DNA of 51,823 nucleotides, taken from positions 1 through 51,823 of the forward strand of contig CAJPFJ010000021.1 in NCBI GenBank assembly GCA_905339155.1, in the 5' to 3' direction. Shown piece by piece: positions 1-8,170 of this stretch (position 1 is the stretch's first letter; every line of letters begins with the position of its first letter). The notes beneath the pieces are model-generated. The model made no database searches. It was given only the letters and a program-made list of their open reading frames with translations, and was not told the DNA's origin. The position numbers and the translations under genes are program-made. Source of the DNA: Methanosarcinales archaeon (lineage in GTDB: Archaea > Halobacteriota > Methanosarcinia > Methanosarcinales > Methanoperedenaceae).

Positions 1-945
1 TGTCATTGCACTTTCAGGGGAGACAGTGCCGACAGCCATATCACTGCTTGTCCAGGTTATGTTGATCCCTTCCACCGGAGTATTATTTTCATCCACTGCC
101 GTTGCAGTGAATACAGGGGTATCTCCAATTGATAACGCCGCAGTTGACGGTGAAACTGTTATTGTCAAAGTTGGAACAATTACTCCTTCCGATACTGTAA
201 CATCTGCACTTCCAGAGACAGAGTCGTTTGATGCAGTTACTGTTGCGGTTCCATTTGCAATTGCCACGAATGTGGTCGTTGCAGTACCATCCACACCTGT
301 CGTTACACTTTCAGGGGAGACAGTGCCGACAGCCATATCACTGCTTGTCCAGGTTATGTTGATTCCTTCCATCGGAGTACCATTGTCATCCAGTGCCGTT
401 GCAGTGAATTCCTGGATATCTCCAATTGATAACGCTGCGGTTGGAGGTGAAACCATTATTGTTGTCAAAACGGGTGCTGGGGTTCCTTCTGTGGCTGTCA
501 CTGTTGTTGTTCCACTCTCATATCCCGTACGGGTTGCATTTGCAATAATTGTGCCCGCCGAATTTGCATTTACGTTTATGTCAACAGTTCCGGCTGGCAA
601 TGTTGTCGTTCCACTACCTGTAGCTACACCGCTCAGATCGACTGTTGCACCATCTACAGCCTGCACACTATTCTTTCTAGTCACTGTGAAGGTCACACTG
701 GCAGGTGTGCCTACTGTTACCGTGGTTGGGTCTGCCACAACTGTCAATGTAAACGGATTTGAATGACATGCTGTACATAAAGGGGCAGTCCCCCCTACGT
801 TATGACATCCAGTGCATACTTCTGGTGTTGGATTAGAAGTCGTATGATCTTCTAACCAACCAGGTATGTCATATGCTGATGCTCCTGACACTGATACAAG
901 AGCCACTACTAAAAGCAATAGCCCAAAATTCAATTTTCTACTCAT
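1..945 (-). CDS. secreted di-haem c-type cytochrome with Ig-like (Big_2-type) repeats, C-terminus off the window
   Basis: Reading the minus strand from the ATG at 945 gives 315 open codons with no stop before the left edge, so the 3' end is missing. A GGGAGGA ribosome site sits just upstream. Residues 1-24 are a signal peptide ending near ASA. Two CxxCH haem motifs follow at residues 44-48 (CTGCH) and 57-61 (CTACH). The rest is Ig-like sequence in repeats of about 99 residues (ALSIGD, GINITWTSSD, GTVSPES), as in bacterial Ig-like surface proteins. An extracellular electron-transfer or surface-attachment role is inferred. The plus-strand open frame over this stretch is a shadow. The haem motifs and signal peptide are plain to see; the total size is unknown. 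Confidence 0.85.
   Translation of the reverse strand, partial: MSRKLNFGLLLLVVALVSVSGASAYDIPGWLEDHTTSNPTPEVCTGCHNVGGTAPLCTACHSNPFTLTVVADPTTVTVGTPASVTFTVTRKNSVQAVDGATVDLSGVATGSGTTTLPAGTVDINVNANSAGTIIANATRTGYESGTTTVTATEGTPAPVLTTIMVSPPTAALSIGDIQEFTATALDDNGTPMEGINITWTSSDMAVGTVSPESVTTGVDGTATTTFVAIANGTATVTASNDSVSGSADVTVSEGVIVPTLTITVSPSTAALSIGDTPVFTATAVDENNTPVEGINITWTSSDMAVGTVSPESAMT
10..445. repeat. tandem Ig-domain coding repeat, 297-bp period
   Basis: The stretch from about 10 to 148 recurs at about 307 to 445, nearly identical over the first 60 bases and then slightly diverged. The offset of 297 bp is exactly 99 codons, so the repeat keeps the reading frame of the cytochrome/Ig protein. Recent duplication or gene conversion between Ig domains is the simple explanation. 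Confidence 0.85.
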
Positions 946-1306
946 ATATTTCCTCCCATTTTATATTCATAACATCGTAGGAATATTACTTACGAATAGG
1001 TAGAATAACATGATGGCAACACCATGGGAAACTTCCTATTCTTCTATTTTAAATATATCATAATCCCACTCGTTATTGAGTAATGATTCTTATTAATCTA
1101 ACTTAAACCTTGCGGTTCTTAAACTAAAATAAACTCATATAAGTTTATTGCATTCCGCTCCTGCATTTTTGATAAATTTAAATTATATAGATGATATCAT
1201 ATACAAAAATTGAAACGTAGATAAAAGGCAATAGAACAGAATAATGAATAAAACCGGCCCAAAAGCTGTTGTCAATCACCTATGATCATTAATTTCGTAT
1301 ACATTA
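946..1306. other. intergenic region with promoter for the di-haem protein and two dyads
   Basis: I see no gene here. Minus-strand TATA-like sequence (atatatttaaaa) lies near 1048-1060, about 100 bases before the cytochrome start. A perfect dyad, AATAAACT-N6-AGTTTATT, occupies 1128-1149, and a 10-bp palindrome, ATGATATCAT, lies at 1191-1200. Either could be an operator, or part of the end of the MEMO-operon transcript. The region is AT-rich, so short dyads carry limited weight. Confidence 0.45.
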
Positions 1307-2101
1307 TTATTCAACAACAATTCCCGCATATCCCACAACAGCAGCGAAATCCCCCGTTGTATCGCCGCTCGTACTGTACTTGAGCAATGTTGTTTTTTTT
1401 GCACCAAGTTCCTTTGAGGCCGTAAGCATTGCAGCAATTGGGCCATATCCGCAAACTGAGGCATTGCGTTCGTACAATTTCCGATAAAAACCAGTAATAT
1501 CCATTTCAAGAATTGAACTTATGAAATAAGCGTCATCTTCGCGCGCCACCTTATCCGGTTTATAATGGGAAAAATCACTTGATGCTATTATCACGATTTT
1601 TTTATTCACCTTGCGCACAGCTTCGGCAAGTTCCATCCCTACATCAAGAGCTGTTTCTTCATCCTGCATCCCCATACAGATAGGAACTATTTTGAAATCG
1701 CTGAACCTGTGCTGCAAAAAAGGAAGCTGTACTTCTATTGAATGCTCGTACTTATGAGCAGTTTCGTCAGTATCAATGATCCTTTTGGGCAATGCCTTTA
1801 TGAACTCTATGTCTGAGTCAACTTCACCCATGGGTGTGCTCCACTTTTCACTTGATACAGATACAGGGGAGCCATATCCTGTATGATTTGGCCCTAACAG
1901 AATAAAAGTGTCAGCCTCTGGCAGCATTGAATATACGTAAGCTGCCGTTTTTCCTGAATAAATATAACCCGCGTGAGGAACAACGGCTCCCAGAACATGT
2001 TTCTCACCAGCAGGTACACCTTCAAAGCATCTGCTGATCTCCAGGTCCAGGTCGTCAATATTTCGCGGGTAAAATTGCCCCGAAACCGCCGGAGCCCTCA
2101 T
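1307..2101 (-). CDS. MEMO1 family protein (AmmeMemoRadiSam system protein B type)
   Basis: The 264-residue product has the MEMO opening (MRAPAVSGQFYP), then AVVPHAGYIYSGKTAAY, LLGPNHTGYG, and ASSDFSHY, which are the conserved His/Asp-rich blocks of this dioxygenase-like fold. The cellular reaction is not firmly known in archaea. It is the last gene of the ribosomal/RNA-polymerase cluster, directly downstream of uS2, a position conserved in many euryarchaea; the mevalonate kinase gene often found next is absent here. The start ATG follows a purine-rich AGAGAATGAAAAT stretch. Confidence 0.92.
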   Translation of the reverse strand: MRAPAVSGQFYPRNIDDLDLEISRCFEGVPAGEKHVLGAVVPHAGYIYSGKTAAYVYSMLPEADTFILLGPNHTGYGSPVSVSSEKWSTPMGEVDSDIEFIKALPKRIIDTDETAHKYEHSIEVQLPFLQHRFSDFKIVPICMGMQDEETALDVGMELAEAVRKVNKKIVIIASSDFSHYKPDKVAREDDAYFISSILEMDITGFYRKLYERNASVCGYGPIAAMLTASKELGAKKTTLLKYSTSGDTTGDFAAVVGYAGIVVE

Positions 2102-2119
2102 ATTTTCATTCTCTTTCTT

Positions 2120-2746
2120 TTAAAGTTCTGCTTCGAAATCCGCTACTGTGTGGGTTATAGTGTCTCCTCTTGCCTCAAGGGTCTTTTTTGCAAGGAGCCA
2201 GTAGATCAAAGCCAGCGCTTTCCTCCCTTTATTGTTTGTTGGAATTACAAGGTCAACATTACCTAATGAATTGTTGGTATCACACAGTCCAATGACCGGT
2301 ATACCGATATTGACCGCTTCGTTCACTGCCTGCATATCTCCTGATGGATCTGTTACCACAAGAATATCAGGTTCTATGAACTTATGTAATTTTGGGTTTG
2401 TCATCGTACCCGGGATAAACCTTCCAATCTCTGCTCTTGCGCCTATTACCTTTGCGAACATTTCCGAGGGATAATAACCATATTGTCTTGCAGATACGAC
2501 CAGGATCTTTTGCGGGTCATATTTTGCAAGTAATTTTGCGGCAAGTCTTATTCTTTGGTCGGTTGCCTGTATATCCAGTACATATAAGCCGTCAGTCCTG
2601 ACGCGGTATACAAAGCGCATCATTTCTTTTGTTTTTTGCTGGGTACCAATATGTATCCCTGCAGTCAGATATTCATCCTGCGGAATGATCGATTCATAAC
2701 CAGTATCCTGTTTTACATCCTGTTTTATATCAATGATATCTTCCAT
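2120..2746 (-). CDS. rps2: 30S ribosomal protein S2 (uS2)
   Basis: The 208-residue product is a typical archaeal uS2: the N-terminal [13 protein letters not shown], the central [11 protein letters not shown] and the later [12 protein letters not shown] and [12 protein letters not shown] match the family. It binds the small subunit near the head-body junction. The ATG at 2746 follows a GGTGTGAT ribosome site. It lies 12 bp downstream of rpoK and 18 bp upstream of the MEMO gene, within one transcription unit. Confidence 0.97.
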   Translation of the reverse strand: MEDIIDIKQDVKQDTGYESIIPQDEYLTAGIHIGTQQKTKEMMRFVYRVRTDGLYVLDIQATDQRIRLAAKLLAKYDPQKILVVSARQYGYYPSEMFAKVIGARAEIGRFIPGTMTNPKLHKFIEPDILVVTDPSGDMQAVNEAVNIGIPVIGLCDTNNSLGNVDLVIPTNNKGRKALALIYWLLAKKTLEARGDTITHTVADFEAEL

Positions 2747-2758
2747 TTAAATCACACC

Positions 2759-2956
2759 TTATGAAGCTTTTTTTAATTCTTTTACTGTTCTTTTCACTGT
2801 TATCGGGATTACTCCCTGTTCTAATTCTGCCATAGCTAAATCTATGGGCTCACCTTTGTCAATATCTATCAAAACCGGTGCCCCGAGGGAGATCTGAAGC
2901 GCCCTTGCACCGATAAGTCTTGCACGCTCATATCGCGTCAGCTTTATTTCACTCAC
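2759..2956 (-). CDS. rpoK: DNA-directed RNA polymerase subunit K
   Basis: The 65-residue product carries the RPB6/omega-like core [18 protein letters not shown] and [16 protein letters not shown], where the conserved ARA-LQI helices wrap the C-terminal tail of the largest polymerase subunit. The start is GTG at 2956, supported by GAGGTGAT about 6 bases upstream. Length and neighbours (rpoN upstream, uS2 downstream) match the euryarchaeal order. Confidence 0.97.
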   Translation of the reverse strand: MSEIKLTRYERARLIGARALQISLGAPVLIDIDKGEPIDLAMAELEQGVIPITVKRTVKELKKAS

Positions 2957-3094
2957 TAAATCACCTCAAAAATAACCTTAGTACCTTAACCTTAAAGTTC
3001 AATGAATTCAATTGTTATACATATTTTTTCCCAGAGTCCCTCTGGGAGTGGTTCATGTTCTTTTCCGTTTTTTCAATAGCCGTGTCCTGAGAAA

Positions 3095-3169
3095 TGGGGT
3101 TGCTGAGATTTGAACTCAGGTCACAGCGTCCCGAACGCTATAGGATGGACCAGGCTACCCTACAACCCC
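3095..3169 (-). tRNA. tRNA-Pro (anticodon CGG)
   Basis: The minus strand folds as a cloverleaf: acceptor GGGGTTG pairs with CAACCCC, the anticodon stem TAGCG/CGCTG closes a TTCGGGA loop with anticodon CGG, and the T-stem CTGAG/CTCAG closes TTCAAAT. The discriminator base is A and no CCA is encoded. It sits between rpoN and rpoK inside the ribosomal/polymerase block, so it is probably processed from the same transcript. Confidence 0.95.
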
Positions 3170-3172
3170 TCC

Positions 3173-3358
3173 TTACTGGTACGGTGCCAGGAGGTCCACT
3201 AACTCTACATGGGTCAGCAGCATTCGCCTGCAGCAGTATCGTTCAATTCCCAGATCGGTGAGGACTTTACCTGCGTCCTCGGTCTGGGATCGTTTCTTGT
3301 ATTCATCCCAAACGCTTGAGACGACTTTACCGCATGAAAAACATCGTACCGGTATCAT
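3173..3358 (-). CDS. rpoN: DNA-directed RNA polymerase subunit N
   Basis: The product begins [13 protein letters not shown] and has the RPB10 zinc site: the CFSC pair near the N-terminus and the CC pair in [16 protein letters not shown] place the start at ATG 3358 (61 residues), because the family normally begins MIPVRC and GGTGA sits 7 bases upstream. An in-frame GTG at 3370, overlapping the uS9 stop, would add four residues. It stabilises the RpoD-RpoL platform for polymerase assembly. Confidence 0.95.
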   Translation of the reverse strand: MIPVRCFSCGKVVSSVWDEYKKRSQTEDAGKVLTDLGIERYCCRRMLLTHVELVDLLAPYQ

Positions 3359-3366
3359 GTTTTGTT

Positions 3367-3765
3367 TCACCTGTATGATTTCTGTCTTCTCTTTCTGGCT
3401 CCGCGACCGCCGAATTTCTTGGGCAGTTTGTAACGGGTGTCGTTCACAAGTAGACTCCTGTCATACGTTGCCAGCGCATCTCTGAGTGCTGTGTCATTTG
3501 TCCATTCCACAAGACCTCTTGCGATAGCTGTACGAACAGCGCCTGCCTGGCCAAATATGCCGCCGCCATGGACATTTACATCAATATCGACGGTAGGGAT
3601 GATATTACTTGCAAAATCAAGAGGCTCTGACATCTTGAAACGGATCAATGCTGGTTCTAGTATTTCTATAGGTTGCTTGTTTACTCTTACGCGCCCCTTT
3701 CCTTCCCTTATGGTTGCCCGGGCGATTGCGGTTTTCCTTTTTCCTGATGAATTAACGATTTTCAT
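3367..3765 (-). CDS. rps9: 30S ribosomal protein S9 (uS9)
   Basis: The product starts [17 protein letters not shown] and ends in the basic tail [12 protein letters not shown] that reaches the P-site tRNA, as in all uS9 proteins. The ATG at 3765 follows AGGTG by about 8 bases, a better start than the in-frame GTG at 3774. It is 9 bp downstream of uL13 and overlaps or abuts rpoN. Confidence 0.97.
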   Translation of the reverse strand: MKIVNSSGKRKTAIARATIREGKGRVRVNKQPIEILEPALIRFKMSEPLDFASNIIPTVDIDVNVHGGGIFGQAGAVRTAIARGLVEWTNDTALRDALATYDRSLLVNDTRYKLPKKFGGRGARKRRQKSYR

Positions 3766-3774
3766 ATATAACAC

Positions 3775-4194
3775 CTAAAATTTTGATCCTAATCTCTTGC
3801 TCAAGTCACCAAGCACAGTATAATTACTGGTGGATAGACGTGTAATACTTGCGTCATCTATGGTGATCGCTTGTTCTTTACTAAGTTCAGCCGGAACGCC
3901 GACATAAACCTTTAATAAGTTATAAGCATCTCTTCCTGAGGTTTTTGTATGCGGGATCATACCCCTGATCGTTCTTGCCACTATCTGGTCTGGCCTTCTT
4001 GGAAAACGAGGGCCGAATTCCCGTGAACCACGAGCTACATAAGCATGGTATCGATCGAATGTAGCATCTTTCCTGCCTGAGATGATCGCTTTTTCAGCGT
4101 TTATGATATTGATCTGTTCCCCATTTAATATTCGCTGTGCTACTGTACTTGCCATTCTTCCCAGAATAAGATTATTTGCATCTATTACTGTCAT
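3775..4194 (-). CDS. rpl13: 50S ribosomal protein L13 (uL13)
   Basis: The 139-residue product opens MTVIDANNLILGRMASTVAQ and has the archaeal uL13 blocks NAEKAIISGRKD, GPRFPRRPDQIV and IRGMIPHTK. A GGTGATAAC ribosome site precedes the ATG. The stop lies 9 bp from the uS9 start and the start is 4 bp after the eL18 stop, so the genes are translated from one message. Confidence 0.97.
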   Translation of the reverse strand: MTVIDANNLILGRMASTVAQRILNGEQINIINAEKAIISGRKDATFDRYHAYVARGSREFGPRFPRRPDQIVARTIRGMIPHTKTSGRDAYNLLKVYVGVPAELSKEQAITIDDASITRLSTSNYTVLGDLSKRLGSKF

Positions 4195-4198
4195 GTTA

Positions 4199-4561
4199 TC
4201 ACCCGATTATTCTTACCCTGGAGCCTTCCGGGTTTTTGTTCATCAGTTCTTCTATTGATAGGCATGAACCACCGGCTTCGATAATTTTGTTCCTTGCGCC
4301 TTCGCTGAAACTTACAGCTGCAACAGTTAACTGATGATTCAATTCACCAGCGCCCAGGACTTTGCCAGGTACGAGTATCAGGTCTTTTTCTTTTGTGTAC
4401 CTGTTTATCCTGCTGAGATTGACTTCAGTAGCTTCTCTTGTGGGGCGCTCAAGTCTTATCGCAATATCACGCCATAGTGGAACCTGCTTGTTCCTGGATT
4501 GTTCTTTAAGACCTGAAATAAGGTCTAGCAATCTTCCATTTGTCTTGTAATTATTTTTCAT
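4199..4561 (-). CDS. rpl18e: 50S ribosomal protein L18e (eL18)
   Basis: The product from ATG 4561 ([15 protein letters not shown]) is 120 residues and has the eL18 features [28 protein letters not shown] and [10 protein letters not shown] strong GGAGG site stands 6 bases before this ATG, so I prefer it to the upstream start at 4582. It appears to head the operon. RpoD, S11, S4 and S13, often upstream, are not seen; a divergent gene lies there instead. Confidence 0.95.
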   Translation of the reverse strand: MKNNYKTNGRLLDLISGLKEQSRNKQVPLWRDIAIRLERPTREATEVNLSRINRYTKEKDLILVPGKVLGAGELNHQLTVAAVSFSEGARNKIIEAGGSCLSIEELMNKNPEGSRVRIIG

Positions 4562-4677
4562 TCTTTTCCTCCGTAAGATCATTTAAGATCCGACTCATGC
4601 AAACCATTTAAGGCTTTACTGCATTCGAATTGTTTCAATTCATACGCCGCAGGCCAAAACCTGCTACGGTTAATGTT

Positions 4678-4697
4678 GAACCAATAGTATTTGGTTC
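4678..4697. promoter_or_regulatory. perfect dyad in the divergent eL18 / membrane-protein promoter region
   Basis: GAACCAA-N6-TTGGTTC is a perfect inverted repeat in the 226-bp gap between the two divergent transcription units. A second, shorter dyad (GCAGG/CCTGC) lies just to the left near 4649-4664, and a TATA-like ttaaata for the plus-strand gene lies near 4711-4724. An operator is possible; no binding protein can be named. Confidence 0.4.
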
Positions 4698-4787
4698 AGG
4701 TTGCCTTAATTCCTTTTTAAATACATAAACCTACCTATCCCAAGACTTAATATAATCAAAACCAATAATGCGAGTGAAGGTGACTGA

Positions 4788-5660
4788 ATGGACGAATTTC
4801 TGGAGAAGCTAAAACAAACCAGGACTGGATTTCTTAGCAGGATGCGGATACTTTCTATCCTGGATCTGATTGCTATATTCAGCATTCTCTATGCAATTTT
4901 TATTATTATAAATCTTGAATATTTTCTAAACAAATTCTTGCCTGTCGCATCTATTCCGATCAAATTCATCCCTCCTGTTCTGGCAATTTTCATTGCTGTC
5001 CTCTTATCAATTTTATTGCATAGAAGAGATAGTAAATTAAATGTTATTAGAATTATTGAAAATAAGTATCCTGACCTGAATGAAAAACTCAGGACAGCCT
5101 ACGATAACCGTAATGAGAGCAATGTCATAGTAGATTCATTAAAAACTATAGTTTCAGAATCCATGAAGGTTGTTTCACCTTCAAATCTTCTGGCTAAAAG
5201 CAGAATTATCTCAAAAGTCATTATAACGATTATTTTTATTGCAGGCATGGTTTTTATTTCAAATAACCCGGGAGAATATCAGATACCGGAAAGTACACTT
5301 TCAAATATTACAAAAACATTTCCAGGACAAGAAAATAATACCGGCATGATCGACATCACCGGACGCCCTGAGAATAGCGAAGCCATTGGGTCAAACGGGT
5401 CAGGGGACATTTTCGGAAAGCCAAGGATCGCATCCATTGAAGGAAAAAATATTGACCTGACATTATATTCCGGAGTGGATACAGGTTTTGATGTGAGAGA
5501 TACAAGCCAGACAGGTAACCAGTTCATCAAATCAGCGGCATTCCCTGTGGATATCGTTGGTTCCAATGTTTCTGATGGCGGTTACAGTATGCTTATGAAA
5601 AAAACAGAAACTGAAAAGATGCTTATTAATAAATATGCAGTCGAAAGGAGTAAAATATGA
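4788..5660 (+). CDS. membrane protein encoded upstream of MoxR, function unknown
   Basis: The 290-residue product has two hydrophobic helices near residues 25-45 and 58-80, a cytoplasmic-looking charged stretch (RRDSKLNVIRIIENKYPDLN), and a third helix near 145-162 followed by a long polar, Gly/Asn-rich tail. Proteins of this layout accompany MoxR ATPases in Methanosarcinales and haloarchaea, usually with a DUF58/von Willebrand partner. The gene ends 12 bp before moxR, so they are co-transcribed. No catalytic motif is visible. Confidence 0.75.
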   Translation: MDEFLEKLKQTRTGFLSRMRILSILDLIAIFSILYAIFIIINLEYFLNKFLPVASIPIKFIPPVLAIFIAVLLSILLHRRDSKLNVIRIIENKYPDLNEKLRTAYDNRNESNVIVDSLKTIVSESMKVVSPSNLLAKSRIISKVIITIIFIAGMVFISNNPGEYQIPESTLSNITKTFPGQENNTGMIDITGRPENSEAIGSNGSGDIFGKPRIASIEGKNIDLTLYSGVDTGFDVRDTSQTGNQFIKSAAFPVDIVGSNVSDGGYSMLMKKTETEKMLINKYAVERSKI

Positions 5661-5672
5661 ACGAGGTTAAAC

Positions 5673-6620
5673 ATGAGTAATGAGACGTACACAAGCTCGA
5701 CACGGATTTTCAAGGAGCTTCTTGATGAAATAGGAAAAGTTGTCGTTGGCCAGCATGAGGCTGTTGAACATATGATGATAGCGATACTGTGCAACAGCCA
5801 TGCGCTTGTGGAGAGCAACCCGGGCCTGGCTAAAACACTTACGATCAGCACAATTTCAAAAGCTCTTGACCTGAAGTTCAACAGGATACAGTGCACGCCT
5901 GACCTTATGCCGTCAGATATCACAGGCACATATATTATCGAGGATATTGGAGGGAAGAAACAGTACAGGTTCGAACCCGGACCAGTGTTTGCTAATATCG
6001 TTCTTGCTGATGAGATAAACAGGGCATCGCCAAAGACCCAGAGCGCCCTGCTTGAAGCAATGCAGGAAAAACAGGTAACAGTAGGTAACAAGACATACAT
6101 GCTTGATAAGCCATTCTTTATACTTGCCACCCAGAACCCCATCGAGATGGAAGGTACATATCCACTCCCTGAGGCGCAGCTTGACCGATTCCTCCTTAAG
6201 ATCTTAATGGACTATCCTACATTTGAAGATGAGAACGAGATCGTTAACAGGTACACTAAAAATATTGTTCCCTCTGTAAATAGCGTGGTCTCAAAAACCG
6301 AAGTCCTTGAACTCCAGAAGCTCACCCGGGATGTTCCCATCGCAGAAGATATAAAGGTCAGGGCTATCAAGATCGTTGGCGCTACGAGGGGAAAGAGCGA
6401 GCATATTGAATACGGCGCATCGCCAAGGGCTTCTATCGGTATAATACTTGCAGCAAAAGCGCGGGCGCTTATGAAAGGCAGGAATTATGTAAGCAAGGAA
6501 GATATCGATGTCATGGCATATCCGGTGCTTCGCCACCGCATAATCCTGACATTTGAGTCCGAGCGAAAAGGCATGACGACAGACCAGGTGATATCAGATC
6601 TCATTAAAAACGTGAAATAG
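5673..6620 (+). CDS. MoxR-family AAA+ ATPase
   Basis: The 315-residue product has a Walker A in the MoxR form (ESNPGLAKT near residues 49-57), Walker B and following helix (VLADEINRASPKTQSALLEAMQE), sensor 1 (FILATQNPIEMEGTYPLPEAQLDRF) and the C-terminal lid. MoxR ATPases act as chaperones that help assemble or insert cofactors in partner proteins, typically with DUF58 proteins. The start at 5673 follows GAGGT. The usual DUF58 partner is missing directly downstream, where an unrelated AT-rich gene stands. Confidence 0.93.
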   Translation: MSNETYTSSTRIFKELLDEIGKVVVGQHEAVEHMMIAILCNSHALVESNPGLAKTLTISTISKALDLKFNRIQCTPDLMPSDITGTYIIEDIGGKKQYRFEPGPVFANIVLADEINRASPKTQSALLEAMQEKQVTVGNKTYMLDKPFFILATQNPIEMEGTYPLPEAQLDRFLLKILMDYPTFEDENEIVNRYTKNIVPSVNSVVSKTEVLELQKLTRDVPIAEDIKVRAIKIVGATRGKSEHIEYGASPRASIGIILAAKARALMKGRNYVSKEDIDVMAYPVLRHRIILTFESERKGMTTDQVISDLIKNVK

Positions 6621-6652
6621 ATGAGTGCCTGCTTGAAAGAGGTTGATTATTG

Positions 6653-7249
6653 ATGGTGGATATAAAGGGAGAACTTCACTTTTCTCCAAACCATACTTTT
6701 AGAGAAATTGAGATTGCTTTAAAGAACAATGAAAAACTCGCCTTGATAGAGGCATTCAAAGATAGAATTTATGGATTTTACTTAAATCCAGCCAATGAAT
6801 TAAGTAAAAAAGATTTTAATGCGTTTGCTATGGGAGTATTATGCGTATCAACAATTGATTGTCTTGCATGTATTAATATAACTTGCAAACCTAGAACCGT
6901 TGGAAAGAGATTTGAAGGATGGATTAGAAAAAATATAACTGAATTCAATAAACCGAATCCTGAAAAAAAAGATAAAACACTTGCACATCGTTTTTATGAT
7001 GAATTCCGTTGCGGGCTTGTTCATGAGGGACGTATTAAAAATAGCGGACAATTTTCATGTCAACCAAAAGAATTAGTTTGTATGTTGAAAGGCGCAATGG
7101 TAGTTAATCCTAAGATAATGTTAAATAAAATTAATGATTCATTTGAAATATATATTAGTAAGGTTAAGACGGACGACATTGAATTTGAAAAGCTTAAGGA
7201 TTATTTGAAAAACTTTGATAAGGAAATTGAATATGCGAATAGCTGTTAA
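6653..7249 (+). CDS. HEPN-like protein of unknown function
   Basis: The 198-residue product is mostly helical. FYDEFRCGLVHEGRIKNSG contains R119-x4-H124, the RxxxxH signature of HEPN ribonuclease-type domains, preceded by an acidic/aromatic helix as in that fold. HEPN proteins are common in toxin, defence and RNA-processing systems; this assignment rests on the motif and helical context alone. GAGGT precedes the ATG at 6653; a TTG at 6650 is an alternative start. It lies 32 bp after moxR but is visibly more AT-rich, which suggests acquisition. Confidence 0.6.
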   Translation: MVDIKGELHFSPNHTFREIEIALKNNEKLALIEAFKDRIYGFYLNPANELSKKDFNAFAMGVLCVSTIDCLACINITCKPRTVGKRFEGWIRKNITEFNKPNPEKKDKTLAHRFYDEFRCGLVHEGRIKNSGQFSCQPKELVCMLKGAMVVNPKIMLNKINDSFEIYISKVKTDDIEFEKLKDYLKNFDKEIEYANSC

Positions 7250-7265
7250 GGCTAAAAAATACAAT

Positions 7266-7479
7266 AAATCGCAGATGAACGCAGATAAACGCAGATTTAA
7301 TGCTATGGTTTTTGAAAAATAATAATACCAAAACCATATTCTCCCACGCGCCGAATCGTTCCCGAAGCATACACATATGAGAAACGTAAAAATAGGAAGA
7401 ACGCTAAATCCCACGAACCGATAAGATGCACTGGATTTGATGCTACAAATCTGCGTTCATCTGCGTTTATCTGCGGTTT
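7266..7479. repeat. inverted repeat pair (33-bp arms) built of CGCAGAT units
   Basis: The arms at 7266-7298 and 7447-7479 are reverse complements with 3 mismatches in 33 bases. Each consists of three copies of an 11-bp CGCAGATNAAx unit. About 148 bp separate the arms and no gene is evident between them. The layout could be a non-autonomous mobile element with long terminal repeats or a large RNA/DNA hairpin. The surrounding gap 7250-7663 holds nothing else I recognise apart from a short AATTGAC tandem near 7618. Confidence 0.75.
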
Positions 7480-7663
7480 GTTTTCTTTAGACCCCATAGC
7501 AATCAACAGAATCTTTTACCAGAGCTGCCAATGTATTTTCTTCAGGAACCATAAATCTTCATTTTTCAGAAGTTTGGTGGAATACTATAGATCAATTTAT
7601 CTCGATTATTTGCTGCTAATTGACAATTGACAAGACACTAGAGAACCCTGCGCTCTTCGAGGA

Positions 7664-7894
7664 CTAAGATAAATCTACCCCTTGCAATGTAATATCTATC
7701 GGAGAACAAACCCTTATAATTTCTGAATCATTTGTATTCACCCGAACAGACCTTTTATCTTTAACCAAAGAACGAACAGGAGCATCACAGACACATATTT
7801 TTATATCGTTACTTTTTTCATAAATTATCCCTGAAGCCCCATCAACCAGATCACCAGACACATAACCATTTGAACGCTTTCTTAAAATCCTCAT
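7664..7894 (-). CDS. hypothetical protein, 76 residues
   Basis: An open frame of 76 codons starts at ATG 7894 (MRILRKRSNGYVSG) and ends VDLS. It has a basic N-terminus and alternating hydrophobic/polar sequence that would suit a small beta-rich fold. There is no convincing ribosome site and no recognised motif. It sits in the AT-rich accessory stretch, alone on its strand, so it may be a remnant or a chance frame. Confidence 0.3.
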   Translation of the reverse strand: MRILRKRSNGYVSGDLVDGASGIIYEKSNDIKICVCDAPVRSLVKDKRSVRVNTNDSEIIRVCSPIDITLQGVDLS

Positions 7895-8145
7895 TACAAA
7901 AGATATATGCCGAGAAGAAGACCATAACCGATAACCGTTTATCCAGAATAGATATTAAAATCCACAATTTATTTTTATATATTATAAGCTTCATTCTTAT
8001 TGTTTCCTTTATCCAGTTTCATCATTTGAATTTTATAAACCAACATTAAATGAACTTCTTTTTGTGTTGGTAGTTATCCAATCTGTAACACTTATTTACT
8101 GTTCATTGGTTCGGTGGAAAATAGTTGAGGAGGCAAACTTATTTT

Positions 8146-8162
8146 AGTATAATAAATATACT
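8146..8162. promoter_or_regulatory. perfect dyad at the promoter of the second HEPN-like gene
   Basis: AGTATA-N5-TATACT is a perfect inverted repeat whose right edge is 8 bases before the ATG at 8171. It would overlap the transcription start region and could be a repressor site. In sequence this AT-rich, a 6-bp arm is weak evidence on its own. A GAGGAGG stretch near 8127-8133 is too far from the ATG to serve as its ribosome site. Confidence 0.3.
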
Positions 8163-8170
8163 GTAATTGA

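Noticed and set aside
26..766. 246-codon plus-strand frame rich in Val/Thr/Pro
   Set aside because: It is the antisense of the Ig-repeat part of the cytochrome gene. The minus-strand frame has a signal peptide, haem motifs and ribosome site, which the plus frame lacks.
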